DNA of 64,000 nt from Sipunculus nudus (GCA_026874595.1 CM049311.1:17261676-17325675); one strand, 5' to 3'. Positions 31,704 through 45,473 are shown, counted from the stretch's first letter. Numbers and translations are program-made. The notes: a model not told the origin generated them from the letters alone.

Positions 31704-34700
31704 CTAAAGTTTATCCAAGAAGTTGGCCAGAGCTGGCACAGTTTCCTGTAAGCCTCGTCTTAACCGGATGTCCCTCACCACACTCCCGGACTTGGTTTCT
31801 GCGTCCAAGGGGTCACCGGGTACAACTTGCCAGTGGTCGAAAGTGCATTGCGGGAACGCCTGTCCACTGGTGCATGCGCGTAGTTCTTCTGTGAAACCTG
31901 CAGTGATAAAATTAACCATTGTATTTGTGAAGTCTTAGATATGTTCTGGGATCCGACTAGCTTCCTGAAGAAGTATAATCATTTTATGGAGGACGTATAT
32001 CATATTTTAAACACAAGTATGCAGTGAATTAAATAAAGGAAGATACAGGATATACCAGACCAATTGCTACAAATTCTGGAAATGATAGAAGAACTTTATT
32101 TAACACCGTTAATACAAGATTAATAATTTGATAAACTTCGATACATCGACTGGCACAAAAGTAAAAGAGTAACGTCTTCCTAAATTATGTTTTCCCCAGA
32201 AAAAAAAGTTACTTGTAAATCATGTTAAGTATACGTTTGAGTGTGTATATATGCTGTGGCATACCTAACCTTCATTTTGGATATCAATAACGCCTAAATA
32301 GCTGAACGCGTGACTCCAGTCAAACAAACCTGACCACCAACTAACAGCCGCCATCAAATATAGTTTGCTAAAAGTGTTTAAATTGGTTGATAAAAGTCTT
32401 TAGCGGTCCTGTTCTACTTGAATAACGGTAAGTTTTCAAACCATTTTGGACGGCTAGAGGTTTATTGTGTAGTAAGTAAAACCAAGCTGTAAGAATGAAG
32501 GGTTTCTGGTCTTTATTCGGTTAGCAAGGAATATGAGAACTCTCGCCTATAGCTCTCCGAATGGTAACCGGCATTCGCCCAATACGTTTTGGTCTGCTAC
32601 ATACAGCAAATGAACTTATTGGCCAAGAAATCGATTTTCTGTTGCGTCACGTCACCTACCACGTGACATATATGCAAGCACGAGTAACGACCATATGAAG
32701 ATGTCCAATAGCCTAACCAGCTAACTACTCGATCTACCCCAGCATCACGGCATCATCACCTTCCTCATCTTTCCTTTTGCAACAACTCCTTTAACTGGCA
32801 ATCGAAGAGCCATCCTGAGGTATATTTTTCAAGAACACCCATAAAAATACCCCCTGGATATGACTTTAAAAAATGTCGGCGAGCATCGTACGAACATCGG
32901 GAACCACTCACCAAACAGTTTTTTATCATCGCAAGTAACTACCGACCAATCAACGAGTAGTCGCCTTCCGGTTGCCGGAAGTCATACGAAAGGTTAAAAA
33001 ACTGGTTGTTTATGATCGGGCAAGTTTTTACGATGCAAGAAATCGCAAATAAATTGTTCATGCAATTTATGCAAAAATGAGGTTTTGTTCGTCAGTGGTT
33101 GTCGTTGGTTGCTGCTTGCGGTAGTTGTTCGCAGCCGTAAAACAATCTTTTAGTCTCTGTGACTGGGAGATAGTGGGGAACTATATCATAAGTAACTTAC
33201 CAAAAGATTCGCTAACAGGCATAAATCCCTTAACATTAAACATGGGGGAGCCAGCTACTCTCATCTGCTCGGTCACATGACCTCTCTTCTTGGACACGGT
33301 TGCGTAGACAGATCCTAATACCTGCTCAGGACACTGTTCAAAGAAAAGAAAGGTTTACCGTAATTCAAAAATCAAAGTATAAAAAAAACATCAATATGAC
33401 ACATGCAGAAAATATAGGGCTTTTGTTCTATCTTTGATATCATCGTTCTCTTAAGTTCTTAACGTAAGTTGATTTTCAATAAAACATGACTCTGCAGATG
33501 TAACACTTGTTCACGTGATTGGTTTTCTTCATCACTTCAATTCATCATACATTTTTCATGTTCGCGCTGCAACAAATTTTAAAACATTTGATATACACAA
33601 TTACAAAAGAAAATTATTCATGTACTTTTTTTAAAACTTTTAAAGTCATTTATTAAATATATAAAGCTATACAAATTAGACGCCTGCATATCGACCACCT
33701 AAAACCTCGGGGGGAATAGCAAATTTCCTAAATGGCATTTGATGTTATCTAATCCCGGAAATTTGCCTTTTGAAAATCCCAAATGTGTATATCATATAAA
33801 TAAAGTACCTGTATCTCCACCAAGAAGACCGGTTCTAGGAGCGTTGGCTGAGCTGTCAGTACGGAGGCGATGACAGAGCGTCGTGCCGCCGGGATGATCT
33901 GGCCGCCTTTCCTGCACGCCGGGTCTCTGTGAACCGTGGCGTCCATCAGGTCAAGCCTCACCCCACGCATCTTCTCCTCACACAAAGGTCCCTGATAACA
34001 CAGGATCAAATTATCATAAAAAAACTTAGGAATCAACGATGATTTTATGAAGCTACTCACATATAGCAAACATTGATTAATCAACATTCCTGTTCATTCA
34101 ATATATCGTAGGACGTTTGCTGGGTGATGCATGCTGTCCTCTGTCGCTATAACTTTGAACCAAACCTGTTCAATTCTGGTTTATATTCAAATTTGTTAAT
34201 ACAGGCACTTGGTACAAAAAAATATTCTCCTTTGTTGTTTCATTTTTATTTTTTATATAGTTGCAGTTATTAATAGCAGTTACTAATATATAGACGGGTT
34301 TATTGTACTGCTAATACAGTGTTTACGCTAACAGTACTGTCGTCATCTATTTTGTTAGTTTTATCTGGTCTTTCTCTCTCCTAAATTGGAAACATACCAT
34401 CGCTCCCTAATTTCCACAAATGACTAGTTCCTCGTCAATAACTTTTTATATACATGACACCTTTGTAAATGCTTGCTTTTCAATATAAACCACCACTGTT
34501 AAGTAGAGCGGAACCCGTCTGAACGACAACCTGTCTTATGGGACATCCTATGAATTAAGACCATTTTTTGACAGACCTATGGGTGGTCTCATAAGACAGG
34601 TTTCACAGTATCATTAAGTATACCTCTTGAACCGCCCACTGGAATCCAGCCACGACAGCGTCCCGGATGTCCTGTAAGCCCTGTACAGCCTTTGAACAGT

Positions 34701-37700
34701 CCAGCAACATGTTGGGTCCTCTGCCATCAGGGCCAAAGCACCAGAGCTTCCGGGCCTCGTGGGCGTCAAAGTCGTAATGGTCAGCCAAATACCGGGCCCG
34801 GTCCTTCATCTCCTGGGCAGCCGTCACCTTGCCCTGAAATACCATAAGAATTTTCATACATACATATATTCATTAACATATATTTAAAATTAACGATAGT
34901 TTTCTGAATTTTCTACATTATTAGTGCACGTTTAAGATAAATACATTTATGCGAATATAATATATTAATGAAGATCACTATGACCGGGGATCTGCTTTTC
35001 GTTTATGAAAGTATATCTAAAGAACACGTGCATATATATAAGAATAATTAATTTCAGAGAATAGGATATTAGAACTAGTTAGGGATATCTATATTAGCAT
35101 TATAATCCATTTACTGTATAGAAAACGTATTAATTGGGTACAACGTGTTCACTAGGGGTGTGTTCAAAAAAGGGTACCAGAGTCAATAAAGTAATTTTTA
35201 AAACACACAATATAGTTTAACTCTTGAATCATATTATTTGTTAATTCTGATCAAATAGACAAATACCTCTGCATAGATAAACTGCTGCAGTTTTTACTTA
35301 TACTACTGTATACTACTTCGACTTCTTTATTACTCTATTCCAGAGATTCAAATTGTACCTAATCAAGATTAGGTACCAACATTTTTTAAAGAGTCATTTA
35401 TAAATCCATCTATTACGGAAAGCGTTTGTTTATTGATTTTGATGGTTTAGGTGATGCTTCATTATTTTATGTTTTATATCTTTTATTTACTTAATGTTTT
35501 AGTATACATACGGCGCCTTCTCTAAGCATTCATGCTTAAATATGTAGTGCCTTATAAATTTATATAATAAATGAACACTGATTTATGCAGGGTTGCCAGG
35601 AGCCAATTCCCTTATTTTTCCCTGCCTCTTTAGTGACTTTCAATTGGTTTTCAAGAATAAATCGGATATTTTTAATTTGGTCAAAAAACGACATTTACAG
35701 CCAATCACACGCAAAATTTTGTGTATTTACCGCTAAGGAACAGAAATGCAGAAGCGGATCCGGGGGGGGGGGGGTCTTCTTCAGAAGTTTTTTTAAAGGG
35801 CTTCAGACATAATTTTGCGGCCTGGACCCCCATTTCCAGACCCGGGGACCTTATTTTTTAGGGTTTTCATTAGTCCTCTTGGGTTGGACACCCCTCCCTT
35901 TCCTAAATCCTGGATCCGCCCGTGAAATGGCCCATCATTCATTGTTAGTGTTATATCGTCAACCGTAGAATTTTGTAAAAAATAATTTACTACCTTATTG
36001 AAGATGCCAAACTCTTTCAACCAGAAAACAAACTGCGAATGCCATTACAATTAAAAATTCCCTGACGTTTCCCTGGCTTTCTAAAATATCAACGAATTCT
36101 CTTTTTTTTTCGAAATTCCCCGACTTTAAAAAAAAAATTCCCTGACTATCCCCTGACCGCTGGCAACCCTGTTTATGTCCTTGAAAAAACAAATATCACA
36201 CTCACCTCCTCAATGTCGTTGATCAGGTCCTCTGACAGGGGCTGAGCTCTCATGTACAGACGGTTATGTTTGTTTCCTGATTTAGCCAGACACACCTGGG
36301 ACGACGAGGCCATTACCGTCTCCCTGTACTGAACCACTGGGCATGATTTCTGAAGATTCAAAGTCAGTGTTTGATCATATATATTGCATGTATAGAACAA
36401 ATCTCATTATTTTAACCATTTCAATAAATTATCATTTCCTGTGCATAAACATTCATAGAATGAAGATGCAAGTATCCATATAAAATAGACATTTTCATGA
36501 ATGCCGGGGTTTCGTTTTGTGTTTTCTTTGTAAATTGAAGGAAAATGTGAAATTTGTGATAGTGTTAAAGGAGATAATATTTGTACTTCGTTAATTGAAA
36601 TTTATTCCAAAGTGTGATTTTATAGTAGGTATAGTTGTACTAAAATGGGACTATCTCATTAAACCATTAAATGCATCGAGTTAAATTACATGATGAAGAT
36701 GAATTTAACTACAAGGTTAATTTAGGCAAGGCCTACTTTGTTTGTGTTGAGTTCAGTGACTAATCCGAACATGGACCCCATGGAAGTGATCAGTTGAGTA
36801 GGTTTACCTTTAGTGGAACACATGCGAAGTCTTCTTCAAGATCTTTCAAACACACCTCAAGGTGCAGTTCGCCTGCGCCCGCTACCACATGCTGGCCATT
36901 CTCGAAAACGCACTGCAATAAGACATAAACATATTGTTACACTTCCCTGTTGTGAACCAATGTGAGCAATTAATAATGAATATAGGATAACCATGTTGTT
37001 TGTGCGAACTTTTAAATTCTGAAACACTTTATTGTATTGTATCATATGAGCATTTAAATTAATATTATGGATAAACTTCAAAGAATATAACTGCATCTTG
37101 CAAGCATTTCGAGTGAGGAGCAGTTACTTCAATTAAATATAATACTTCAGTTAAATCTTCATAATTAGATTATTACTTTACAAAATCGTTGATATGATAT
37201 TTTTATTCATATTATGTCTGCATGACTTACTAAGAAACAAGGTGTCGTTTATGGTAAATTTACTCACCTCTACCATAGGGTCGGCTTTGGCCAGCCTTTG
37301 CAGTCCGTCAACCAATTTCGGCAAATCACTCGGAGTCACTACTTCAACCGCAACCCTCACAACGGGACTCACAGAGAACTTCATCACCTGAATTTATATA
37401 TAATATCTGCTCATGACATAACGTCTTATTTTTAATCACCGTCAATCAGGTGGTAGAAAAGAAAAATTATTGGCTAAGGTGTTATTCTGTTGTTCTAGAC
37501 TATTTTTGAATTTTCATATGATCAACGCAAAGTATTCAACAATAATAAAAGAGTCGTTTAAAACAAAGAAACAATAAATAGCATTCTTGTTTCGTACAAG
37601 TATAAGTCAAAGTATGTTTAAAATAAATTAAGATTATATCAATATGATAAAAAATCATAATATGATATGCAAAATATTTTATCACTTCTCATACGATTCA

Positions 37701-40700
37701 ATCTATACATGAAAGACAAATATATTTCACTGATATAAACAGAATATGAACCTACCCGCAAATTGTGCGCGTTTTCGTCATTGGTGATGGTTCCCGTTTT
37801 AACCAGGTGTTTGTCCACGCCTACCACGGCCGCCACATTGCCGCATGACACACTTCCGACGGAGGTCGCTGAAGCGCCAGTCATCATTACCACTCTGTAT
37901 ACAAAAATATTAAAAATGTGGATGAATGCGAAGCTGAAGACATGGTGTTTCTGGAGGTGTTTATCATTTAATATACAATGAAATGACTACAGGATCGCCA
38001 AATGTATTACATTTGTACGTTAACCAATCACTGCAAATGTTTTATTTAATGCATGAATAATGGCTTCCCTTCCATGATAATGAAAAGAAGATTAAAATAT
38101 TTGTTATACTTCACACTTCAGGTTACCTGCGCGGGGATTTAAGTATTACATTTTATCTTGAACGAATTACCAAATTCAGTTAGAGCAATAGGGTGAATTT
38201 CTGTGATTAATCTGGATATTTCATAGTATAGCACAATAATTAAGAAAGTCATTTTCTGAACCATTAAAACCGATCTCTAGCACTGATTTACAATGATAGA
38301 CGATGAAGGATTATTACCTTGGGATAACGCCTACATGGAGTCCCTTGTCTTTCTTCCCTGGAACATAATCAGGAGACAAGATCCGGTAAGTCTCTCCTGC
38401 TTTGACTGTTCCCGAAAAGACGCGGCCAAAGGCATAGAATCGGCCTTTGTCCTGCGCCGGTACCATCTTTGAAACGTACATCATCAATGGCCCTTCTGGA
38501 TCACAGTTCTTCATCGCTACAATTAAAATTCATTACAAGCGACTATCATTAAATGTTTATAACACTCTACTAGTGAGTGAATTATTCATACAATATATAT
38601 GAAGTTCTGAATTTGTATAGAAAATAATTTTAGTATCCTCATTTTACTTTATGTCTCATGTTTCTGTTTCTACTAAACTTGAACAGGTATAATACGTTTT
38701 ATCATGCATTCACATCCTGACACTATAAATTATTTGTAAAGATCATATGGATATACGCCATTTTCTTCCGTTACGAAATGAAGTTCAAAGAGTTATCGGT
38801 TTGGTCTATATTTCAAAATGAGGCCGCAGCGGTTAACATGGCAACACTTACCCATGGCGGCCTGGTCGTCCATGGGTCCCTCGTAAAGGATTTCTGTACG
38901 GTATGTTTGGGCGATAACAGGGGACGGGAGGTGGAACACAATCATGTGCAGCATAGCGTCTCCTGCCGGCAACCATTTTCTCATGATTTTCTGCATCAGT
39001 GCCTTTCCTTCCAGTTGCGCCTCTTCGCCACGGAGCTGAACTCCAACTTTCTGCGCGACCTCCCGCGCTGCCTGGTTTTCGCCCCTCGCCGTGCTCTGGA
39101 GAACCTGTCATTAACGATCATTTTAGCAGATGAGAATATTAAAGAATTGCCTGAAAAAGGAATAACACATTTGACTGGAATCTCGGTATAACCCAAGTGT
39201 ATATGGTGGAAGATAACTATGCCACATGCACCCGGATTGCTTTATAGTTGCAGCTTCATCTAGCGTATTTCGTATTCTTCAAGACAGGGAACTATTCACT
39301 TAACGACCACTTTCGATCACTCCACCTTCGCTTTTATATAATTCTTTATATGTGCTAATAACATTTATACAAATAATCTCTGTATTTACAAAACAATGTC
39401 CTAACAGTAACTCTAAAGTTAAAATACTTTTTACGACCTCTCAATCGAGAAAACTATCATATATCAAAATAGAAGAAATGACATTACCTTGTAAATCGGC
39501 TGAAGAATAAATTTGCAGAATCCTCTTTCGTATCCAGGCCCTGGCTTTTTGCTCCATTTCCTGATTTCCGGATTGTAGAAATGGTTCCCCCACAGACGTG
39601 ACATCATCTTGGACTCGTCTACGCCCAGTCGCTCAGCGTACAGACGGGCGAACTGCCTCAAAGAAAATCCCCAGCCGTGTAGACCGGCACCGAAACACAC
39701 GTTTCCTTTACTTGGGTTAAGCTGCAATAAAAAGATTCATGCGACTGATTTGCAACCAGTGGAACCGAACAAATGAATTTAAAAGCGGCTAGAAAAAATA
39801 ACTTTGCCATTAGCTTGATTGTACTTTCTTTTTGTATTATATACTAATTATATATTTATTCAATTTGTCCAGTTGCTGTCAAATTTATAATGTTTCCCCA
39901 AAAGAATCGGTGCATGGGGTGTAGAATTTCTATTTTCTGTAATATTACCTTGTTTCATATATATTTATTTTATAATCCATATATACTTTATTTACATGCA
40001 CTATAGATATGAAACATATATCTTTAATTTTCCCTTAATTTTTAACATTTACACTGTTTTCCGTATCCATGTCCTTTTACATTTTCTACATTCTATAAAA
40101 ACTTTTAAGGTTGTAGTGTTGGAGATTTGCTTATCATTATACCTCAAGATCTCCCATGGGGCCTCCATCCTCCATGAACATGGTGATGATGCTGTTAACC
40201 TTGTTGATGGTGCTGATGAGACTGCGATACAGATCCTCTGGTTCCAGCTGCTTCTCAAGGATACAGCGGTCCATCTTGTTCATCATTAACACTGGCTTCA
40301 CCCGCTCTGCCAGGGCCTGCCGCAGCACAGTCTCCGTCTGGACACTGGCCCCTGAACGAAAGTATTATGATAACATAAAAAAATGTAAGTATTATTAATA
40401 TTTATTGTTATTTCATAATATCATAATACCTTTGACGGGAACTATTCACACTCCAGGTATACTAAATATACAGGGAATATATAAAACGTATTCTCCTAAA
40501 AATATTACCGTATTTGTAAATATTTAAATCCGTTTGCATACTCCGGGATATTTGAATGCACATGTTAATAGTAAATTTAAACCAGGAAATCCATTCAACA
40601 TTTTAATTGAGAAAATCTCTTTACAATTAAACTTGGGTGACGTTAGGCATATGAAACAAATATGTCAGGGTCTCTTTAAATATGCAACGTTCTGAAAGAC

Positions 40701-41919
40701 TTTATAGTTTCCAGTTTTACCGAAGATGTATTGATATATGTATCAAAATAAAAGTAATCGTTTCTCACCGCTGACGCAGTCCACCACCACCATTGCGCCA
40801 TCTGACAGACGTAACGCGGCAGTGACTTCTGACGAGAAGTCAACGTGTCCTGGAGAATCTATAAGGTTGATCAAGAATCCGGCTCCCTCCTGACCTTGGC
40901 CGCTGGTCTTGAGTAATTCAAGGTCACCATCGCTGATCTCATGGTACATGGTCACTCCACTAAATAAGAATATAAGAAATGTAATATTTTTGTGTTATTT
41001 TGTCTGAAATGTTGCCGGTGCTTAGTAAATTCAGCCACATCCCGAGATATTTTTTTGTCCAATTTCAAGTAACAGCCATATACAATGAACCAAATATTTG
41101 GGTCAAATTACCTAATTATCATCCATATTTATATACATTTAGGCATTCTCCACAGGTTTAATAAATATGGACATAAATTACACGGGCTCAGGCAACACAA
41201 AAGAATTAATAATCATATAGATTTATATACAATCTAGGCATTTTTTACAGGTTTGATAAACATGGACATATATATCACGGGCTTAAGCAACACAAAGGAA
41301 TTAATAATTACCCAGATTTTTATACATTTAGGCATTTCTCACAGGTTAGATAAACATGGACATATATTACACGGGCTCCGGAAACATGTTGGAACACTGC
41401 GAACGGGACTCGTATCGGTGCATAAAATAAGCCTATACCTATGCATTATGTTAAGCTTTCATCTGCTATAACGTATAGTATCATTTTCCCATAGAGAAAA
41501 AATAAATTAACTAACAGAGGTCCAATTAATGATGCATATAAATTGTACAAAAATGAATACATCACACTATATACCAATGAAGTATAACTGATACATATAA
41601 ATTGTACTAAAATTCATTCATATAATTTTTTCACCATTAAAAATCAAAGATACATATAATTTGCACTAAAATGCATAGATAATACACTGTCATGTTTTAC
41701 TGACGTTGATTTGATGGTGATCCCTCTGTCTCGTTCGTCCTTCCTGCTGTCTGTGGCCAGTCTGGTGCCGGCCTGACCAGAGGCGATGATTCCTGCCCGG
41801 CTCAGCAGGGAGTCGGTCAGCGTGGTCTTACCGTGGTCCACGTGGGCGATCACCGCCATGTTCCTGATGCAGCCTCGTTTCTGCATCACTTCTCTCATCT
41901 GCTCTGCTGTAAGGTTCAC
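31704..41919 (-). CDS. EEF2: Translation elongation factor 2 (eEF2) paralogue, 14 exons, lacking the diphthamide histidine
   Basis: Exons on the minus strand: 41919-41705, 40959-40769, 40351-40143, 39721-39488, 39104-38852, 38516-38318, 37894-37756, 37387-37268, 36912-36808, 36349-36206, 34833-34624, 33991-33809, 33333-33201, 31897-31704. All junctions are GT-AG and phases agree, giving 842 residues plus an initiator Met on an upstream exon; human eEF2 has 858. The first exon here begins GTG AAC after TTTTTTAG, matching the M|VNF split known in animal EEF2 genes. GTPase motifs are intact: AHVDHGKT (26-33), [12 protein letters not shown]. eEF2 drives ribosomal translocation in the cytosol. Domain IV reads [11 protein letters not shown] where eEF2 has HADAIHRGGGQ, so the diphthamide His is Cys700. 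The C-terminus NFLDKL is conserved. Exon 5 could start instead at 39095. This looks like a functional paralogue, not the housekeeping eEF2; EFL1 and the U5 protein Snu114 are far more divergent. Confidence 0.93.
34506..34608. mobile_element. Decayed MITE of the CAGT family in an eEF2-like intron
   Basis: The right side GGTGGTCTCATAAGACAGG then TTTCACAG is an inverted, imperfect partner of the left side GGAACCCGTCTGAACGACAA then CCTGTCTTATGGG. It resembles the termini at 13185 and 27241, but the ends are worn and the boundaries approximate. Confidence 0.5.
35588..36171. mobile_element. Non-autonomous DNA transposon with 12 bp TIRs in an eEF2-like intron
   Basis: Perfect inverted termini CAGGGTTGCCAG and CTGGCAACCCTG bound 584 bases. 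TTTATG directly precedes (35582-35587) and follows (36172-36177) the element, fitting a target duplication of at least 6 bp. The ends resemble hAT termini, though hAT elements usually leave 8 bp. Inside, about 35740-35930 contains a nested dispersed repeat with a run of about 13 G, related to 1800-1900. Confidence 0.75.
41060..41700. repeat. Two small tandem arrays in the first intron after the eEF2-like G1 exon
   Basis: About 41129-41400 holds three units of 94-95 bases (CACGGGCT near 41181, 41276, 41370), each with TTTAGGCATT-like, ACAGGTTTGATAAA-like and CATGGACATA sequence. About 41530-41690 holds three shorter units around ATACATATAAATTGTAC. Neither has coding content. Confidence 0.7.
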
Positions 41920-43779
41920 CTAAAAAATATGCAAATTAAACTTCATTTGTCTCGAAGGAATAGATATACAGTCCTGATTTTTGTATCTCAGAGGTTTTTA
42001 TTTTTTTAAATTTTAGGATATACAGAATCAATGACAGACATAATTTGTATCTTGCAGAAATGGCACCTAGATGCCTAAATATCACTAGTGACTAAGAGAA
42101 TACACGAATTCGAATCACTGATTACACTCGCACACATATGAACACTCGCGTGAAACATGACTTATAAGTTTTAAAGGCTTCCTGTATTTTTGGGGTTGTT
42201 CAACCATTTGATAAACTTATAATCACACCGTTGATTATTTTCATTTAATCATATTTTTTTACAAACCTACCACATGCAACTAGAAAAATAAACCATCTTT
42301 GGAATGTCACATACAAATTACATATCTGCTGATTACTTTCTGTAATTTCAGGATAGCTAGCAATGATACAAGGAACAACTGATTTTATTTTGGGGGTGAT
42401 CCGTATCACCATTTCGATCCGAGAATTTTTTAAGAAAAACAAGTGACCCATGGGTCATGACGCTCAGCTGCCAAGCATGACCTGCGACATCATGGGCTGA
42501 GATTCAAAACTTCCAGTCAAATTTTGAAGAACTAATTTGCCTATTTGTTGAAATTTTCGACGACAACAGAAATATATATCACCTATGTCTGGTCAAAACA
42601 CAGTGAATTGATGGTCTGAGGAAAATGTATGATTGTTAAGGTATCCAGAACTATTCCCATAGCTTACTTGATACCTGTCAGTCTCAAAAGGAACACCACA
42701 AAGGGCAAATATAAGATCAAAATATATAGCAACAAATCAAGGAAATCCATGCAAGAATTATTGAGAAACAGGTGCTTCTGTATGAATTTTTATTCAATAC
42801 AAGCCAACTGTACTGCACTTTCATATATGATGATAATATTTATTAAGAAATATTTGACCCAATCCTTTGCAAGATTACATTAATATACGTCCGACTGCCT
42901 TCACTTTAACAGTTCTTGAGATAATATGATCAAAAGGAATTTAAAGATGGTTGCCTGGTGGCCATTTTGGACTTCTGACAGGTCTGAAATCAGACAACAA
43001 CCATTCTCTAAATCGGACCAAAAATTGAAGGAAAATTACTGAAACTGCACTGAAAAAAGGATTTCTAAGGTGGCTAACTGGCAGACATAATGGATTTCTG
43101 ACAAGTCTGACATTTGATATCACACAATCTCCAATAAGAGACCAAACATGGGGCAAATTCTCCAAATGATGTTACAGTAATGAATGTCCAAAACAATTCA
43201 AAAGGCATGTTCAGGCGCTCATATCAGATTTACAGATATGCAAATGTAAAAGTGTAGGTCCTATATTTTTTATTATCACTCTGCTTTTCAATGGGGTCAT
43301 CAGGGTTGGTAAACTGCAAAACCTGAAAGAAAAGAAATGCAGAAAGCATGACTAAGAGTCTTGTAATAAAATAAAGCCATCCTAAATCAAGTACACATCC
43401 ACATATTATGAGAAAAAACACTTGCTTTTATATGTGGTGATTTATATAACAATATTCAGATATCTAGGAAACTAAGTTTATTGCTATGATTCCATCAAAT
43501 AAACTGCAAAATGTTCCCATCATCTTATAAATTAGTAGCTAAACCTTAATACTATACTCTCATAGTGTTAATTCCTGGCTGAAGTATTCCAACAACAGTG
43601 TTTTGTTATGCAGTAACGAGGTACTTATCACTCAGCCTTATCACTTAATAGCCTGATACAAAAGGGAGTCATATGTCGCCAGTGTCACTCACAATTACAG
43701 CCACACGGTGAGATGTACCAGCTGGAGTGCAAGCTTATATATACAAGAAAAATAGAGATGGTCTACAAAATAAGTTGAC

Positions 43780-44640
43780 CTGACCTATGACCTTGGCCTT
43801 TTGCCCACATATCAACTGGTTTCTTTCTAAATGATGGGTAACTACTAACCATTTACATCTGGCCGGGTGTAATTACTTGGCAACCAATGAGTGAATAACT
43901 TAGACCTGCAACCTTTAACCTCCTGACCAGCTGACCTCAAAATCAATTAGTTATTTCTTCATGCAAAAAGACCCATAAATATGAAGTTTGAATCACATTG
44001 AGTGATGCATAGATGTGGCATATGTGAAAGACTGAAGGTTTGGGTTGAACAGTTTCACTTGAAATATGTTCACAAGCATTTAGAACAATATTGCGACCTT
44101 GACCTTTGACCTTTTGAACTCAACTTCAATAGGCTTCTTCCCCTATTGGTAGGTAAGCTATATATGATAGATGGAAAGTATAGATTGAAAAGTTTGCCTG
44201 AAAATGACTCCACGCAAGAAGAGGGTGCTGTAAACTTGACCTTTGACCTCAAAATCAACAGGTCTTTTCCCCTGTCAGGAAAATATCAGTGCTGAAAGGT
44301 TTGGAATGAATGGTCTAGCTTGAAATGTGTCCACAACCTTTTCAAAGAAGTGGATACTGTGACCCTGACCTTTGACCTTGTGACCTCAACATCTATAGGA
44401 TTCTTCTCCCACTTAGTAGGTGAGCTATATGTGAAAGATCAAAGAATTGGGATGAAAGGTTTGGCTTAAAATGCATCCACTGGCTTTTCAAAGAAGTTGG
44501 TTTGTGACCTTGACCTTTGACCTTGTCACCTCAAAGTAATTATGGTTCTTCCCCTGATGGTAGGTGAGCTGTATGTGAAAGATGGAAGGTTTGGGATGAA
44601 AATTTTGGCTAAAAGAATTATTTCTGGGGGGTGCAAACAC
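43780..44640 (-). repeat. Minisatellite of ~130-145 bp units carrying TGACCTTTGACCT (DR1-type) motifs
   Basis: TGACCTTTGACCT occurs at 44100-44112, 44237-44249, 44366-44378 and 44511-44523, spaced 137, 129 and 145 bases. More degenerate versions lie near 43780, 43900 and 43935. Units also share TTCTTCCCCT, GGTAGGTGAGCTATATGTGAAAGAT, GGTTTGGGATGAAA and CTTTTCAAAGAAG. Read inverted, the motif is AGGTCAAAGGTCA, a perfect DR1 nuclear-receptor response element. The array ends in a CGGA/CCGG-rich tract at about 44769-44825. Confidence 0.8.
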
Positions 44641-45353
44641 ACCCCATAACTTCGAGAATATAGGTCGCAGTGACCTAATTTCAGGTTTGCAAGGAGATCT
44701 TTTTAGAACCTTTAAGACTTCATAGGGTTTATGGCCCTAGCCCCTACGGTTACGATTTGTGCCCTGCTAACGGACGGACGGCTGGCCGGACGGCCGGCCG
44801 GCCGGCCGGACGGACAGACGGAAGGACGACGGACAAAGACCCATCGCTATAGCCCAGCATGACTGAAAGTCAGCTGAGCTAAAAATGCTACATTTCTGAC
44901 AATGCCATATTGGGATAATGAGCTGCCTCGGCTGAGGTCTGCGCTCTTTTAAGGCATTTTTTTTGTTGGAAGTCACATTGTTCATTTCAATGGACAGGCA
45001 ATACCACCCTGTATACTTAATTCTTCGAAAAAGCGGTACACTTGTGTCTTGCAGAATAAAATAAAACTCGCATAAATGAGATGCATATAATTTTTATTCA
45101 GATAATAGCGTAAAAATATTTAAAAAGTTACCCTGAAAGTTTCATTTCTGTTATTATATACTAGCTGAACACATTGGCCTCAATTTGCTTTAATCTAGCA
45201 CATTATATGTGACATGGTTATGTGTGAATAAACAGTTATACACACAGTGTAAATAGAGGTGTATATATGCATATTTATATCAATATATAACTACCTGCAT
45301 GCGTATTCAATCTGTTACGAATTGTAACGAAGACAAATTGCTCATGGGAAGTT

Positions 45354-45473
45354 TTGGGCCAATCCGGGATTTGAACCCATGTCGGTGGCGCACATGTCCA
45401 GCGTTACAACCGCTTCACCAGAAAAGCAAGCTTCACTAGTGAGCCAGTTCGGTCCGCTTTTATGTCACCCCGT

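Noticed and set aside
35588-36171. Alternative exon in the eEF2-like intron
   Set aside because: The stretch is bounded by transposon termini, and the eEF2-like reading frame is complete without it.
42245-42451. ATG followed by GTGATA near 42409 as the eEF2-like first exon
   Set aside because: The donor is weaker and no promoter-like sequence lies upstream, whereas the site at 51327 has GTAAGT and a TATA box. It is not excluded.
43230-43421. Peptide QFTNPDDPIEKQSDNKK flanked by splice-like sites as an exon
   Set aside because: It lies in a repeat-like block, has no family match I recognise, and does not fit the eEF2-like protein.
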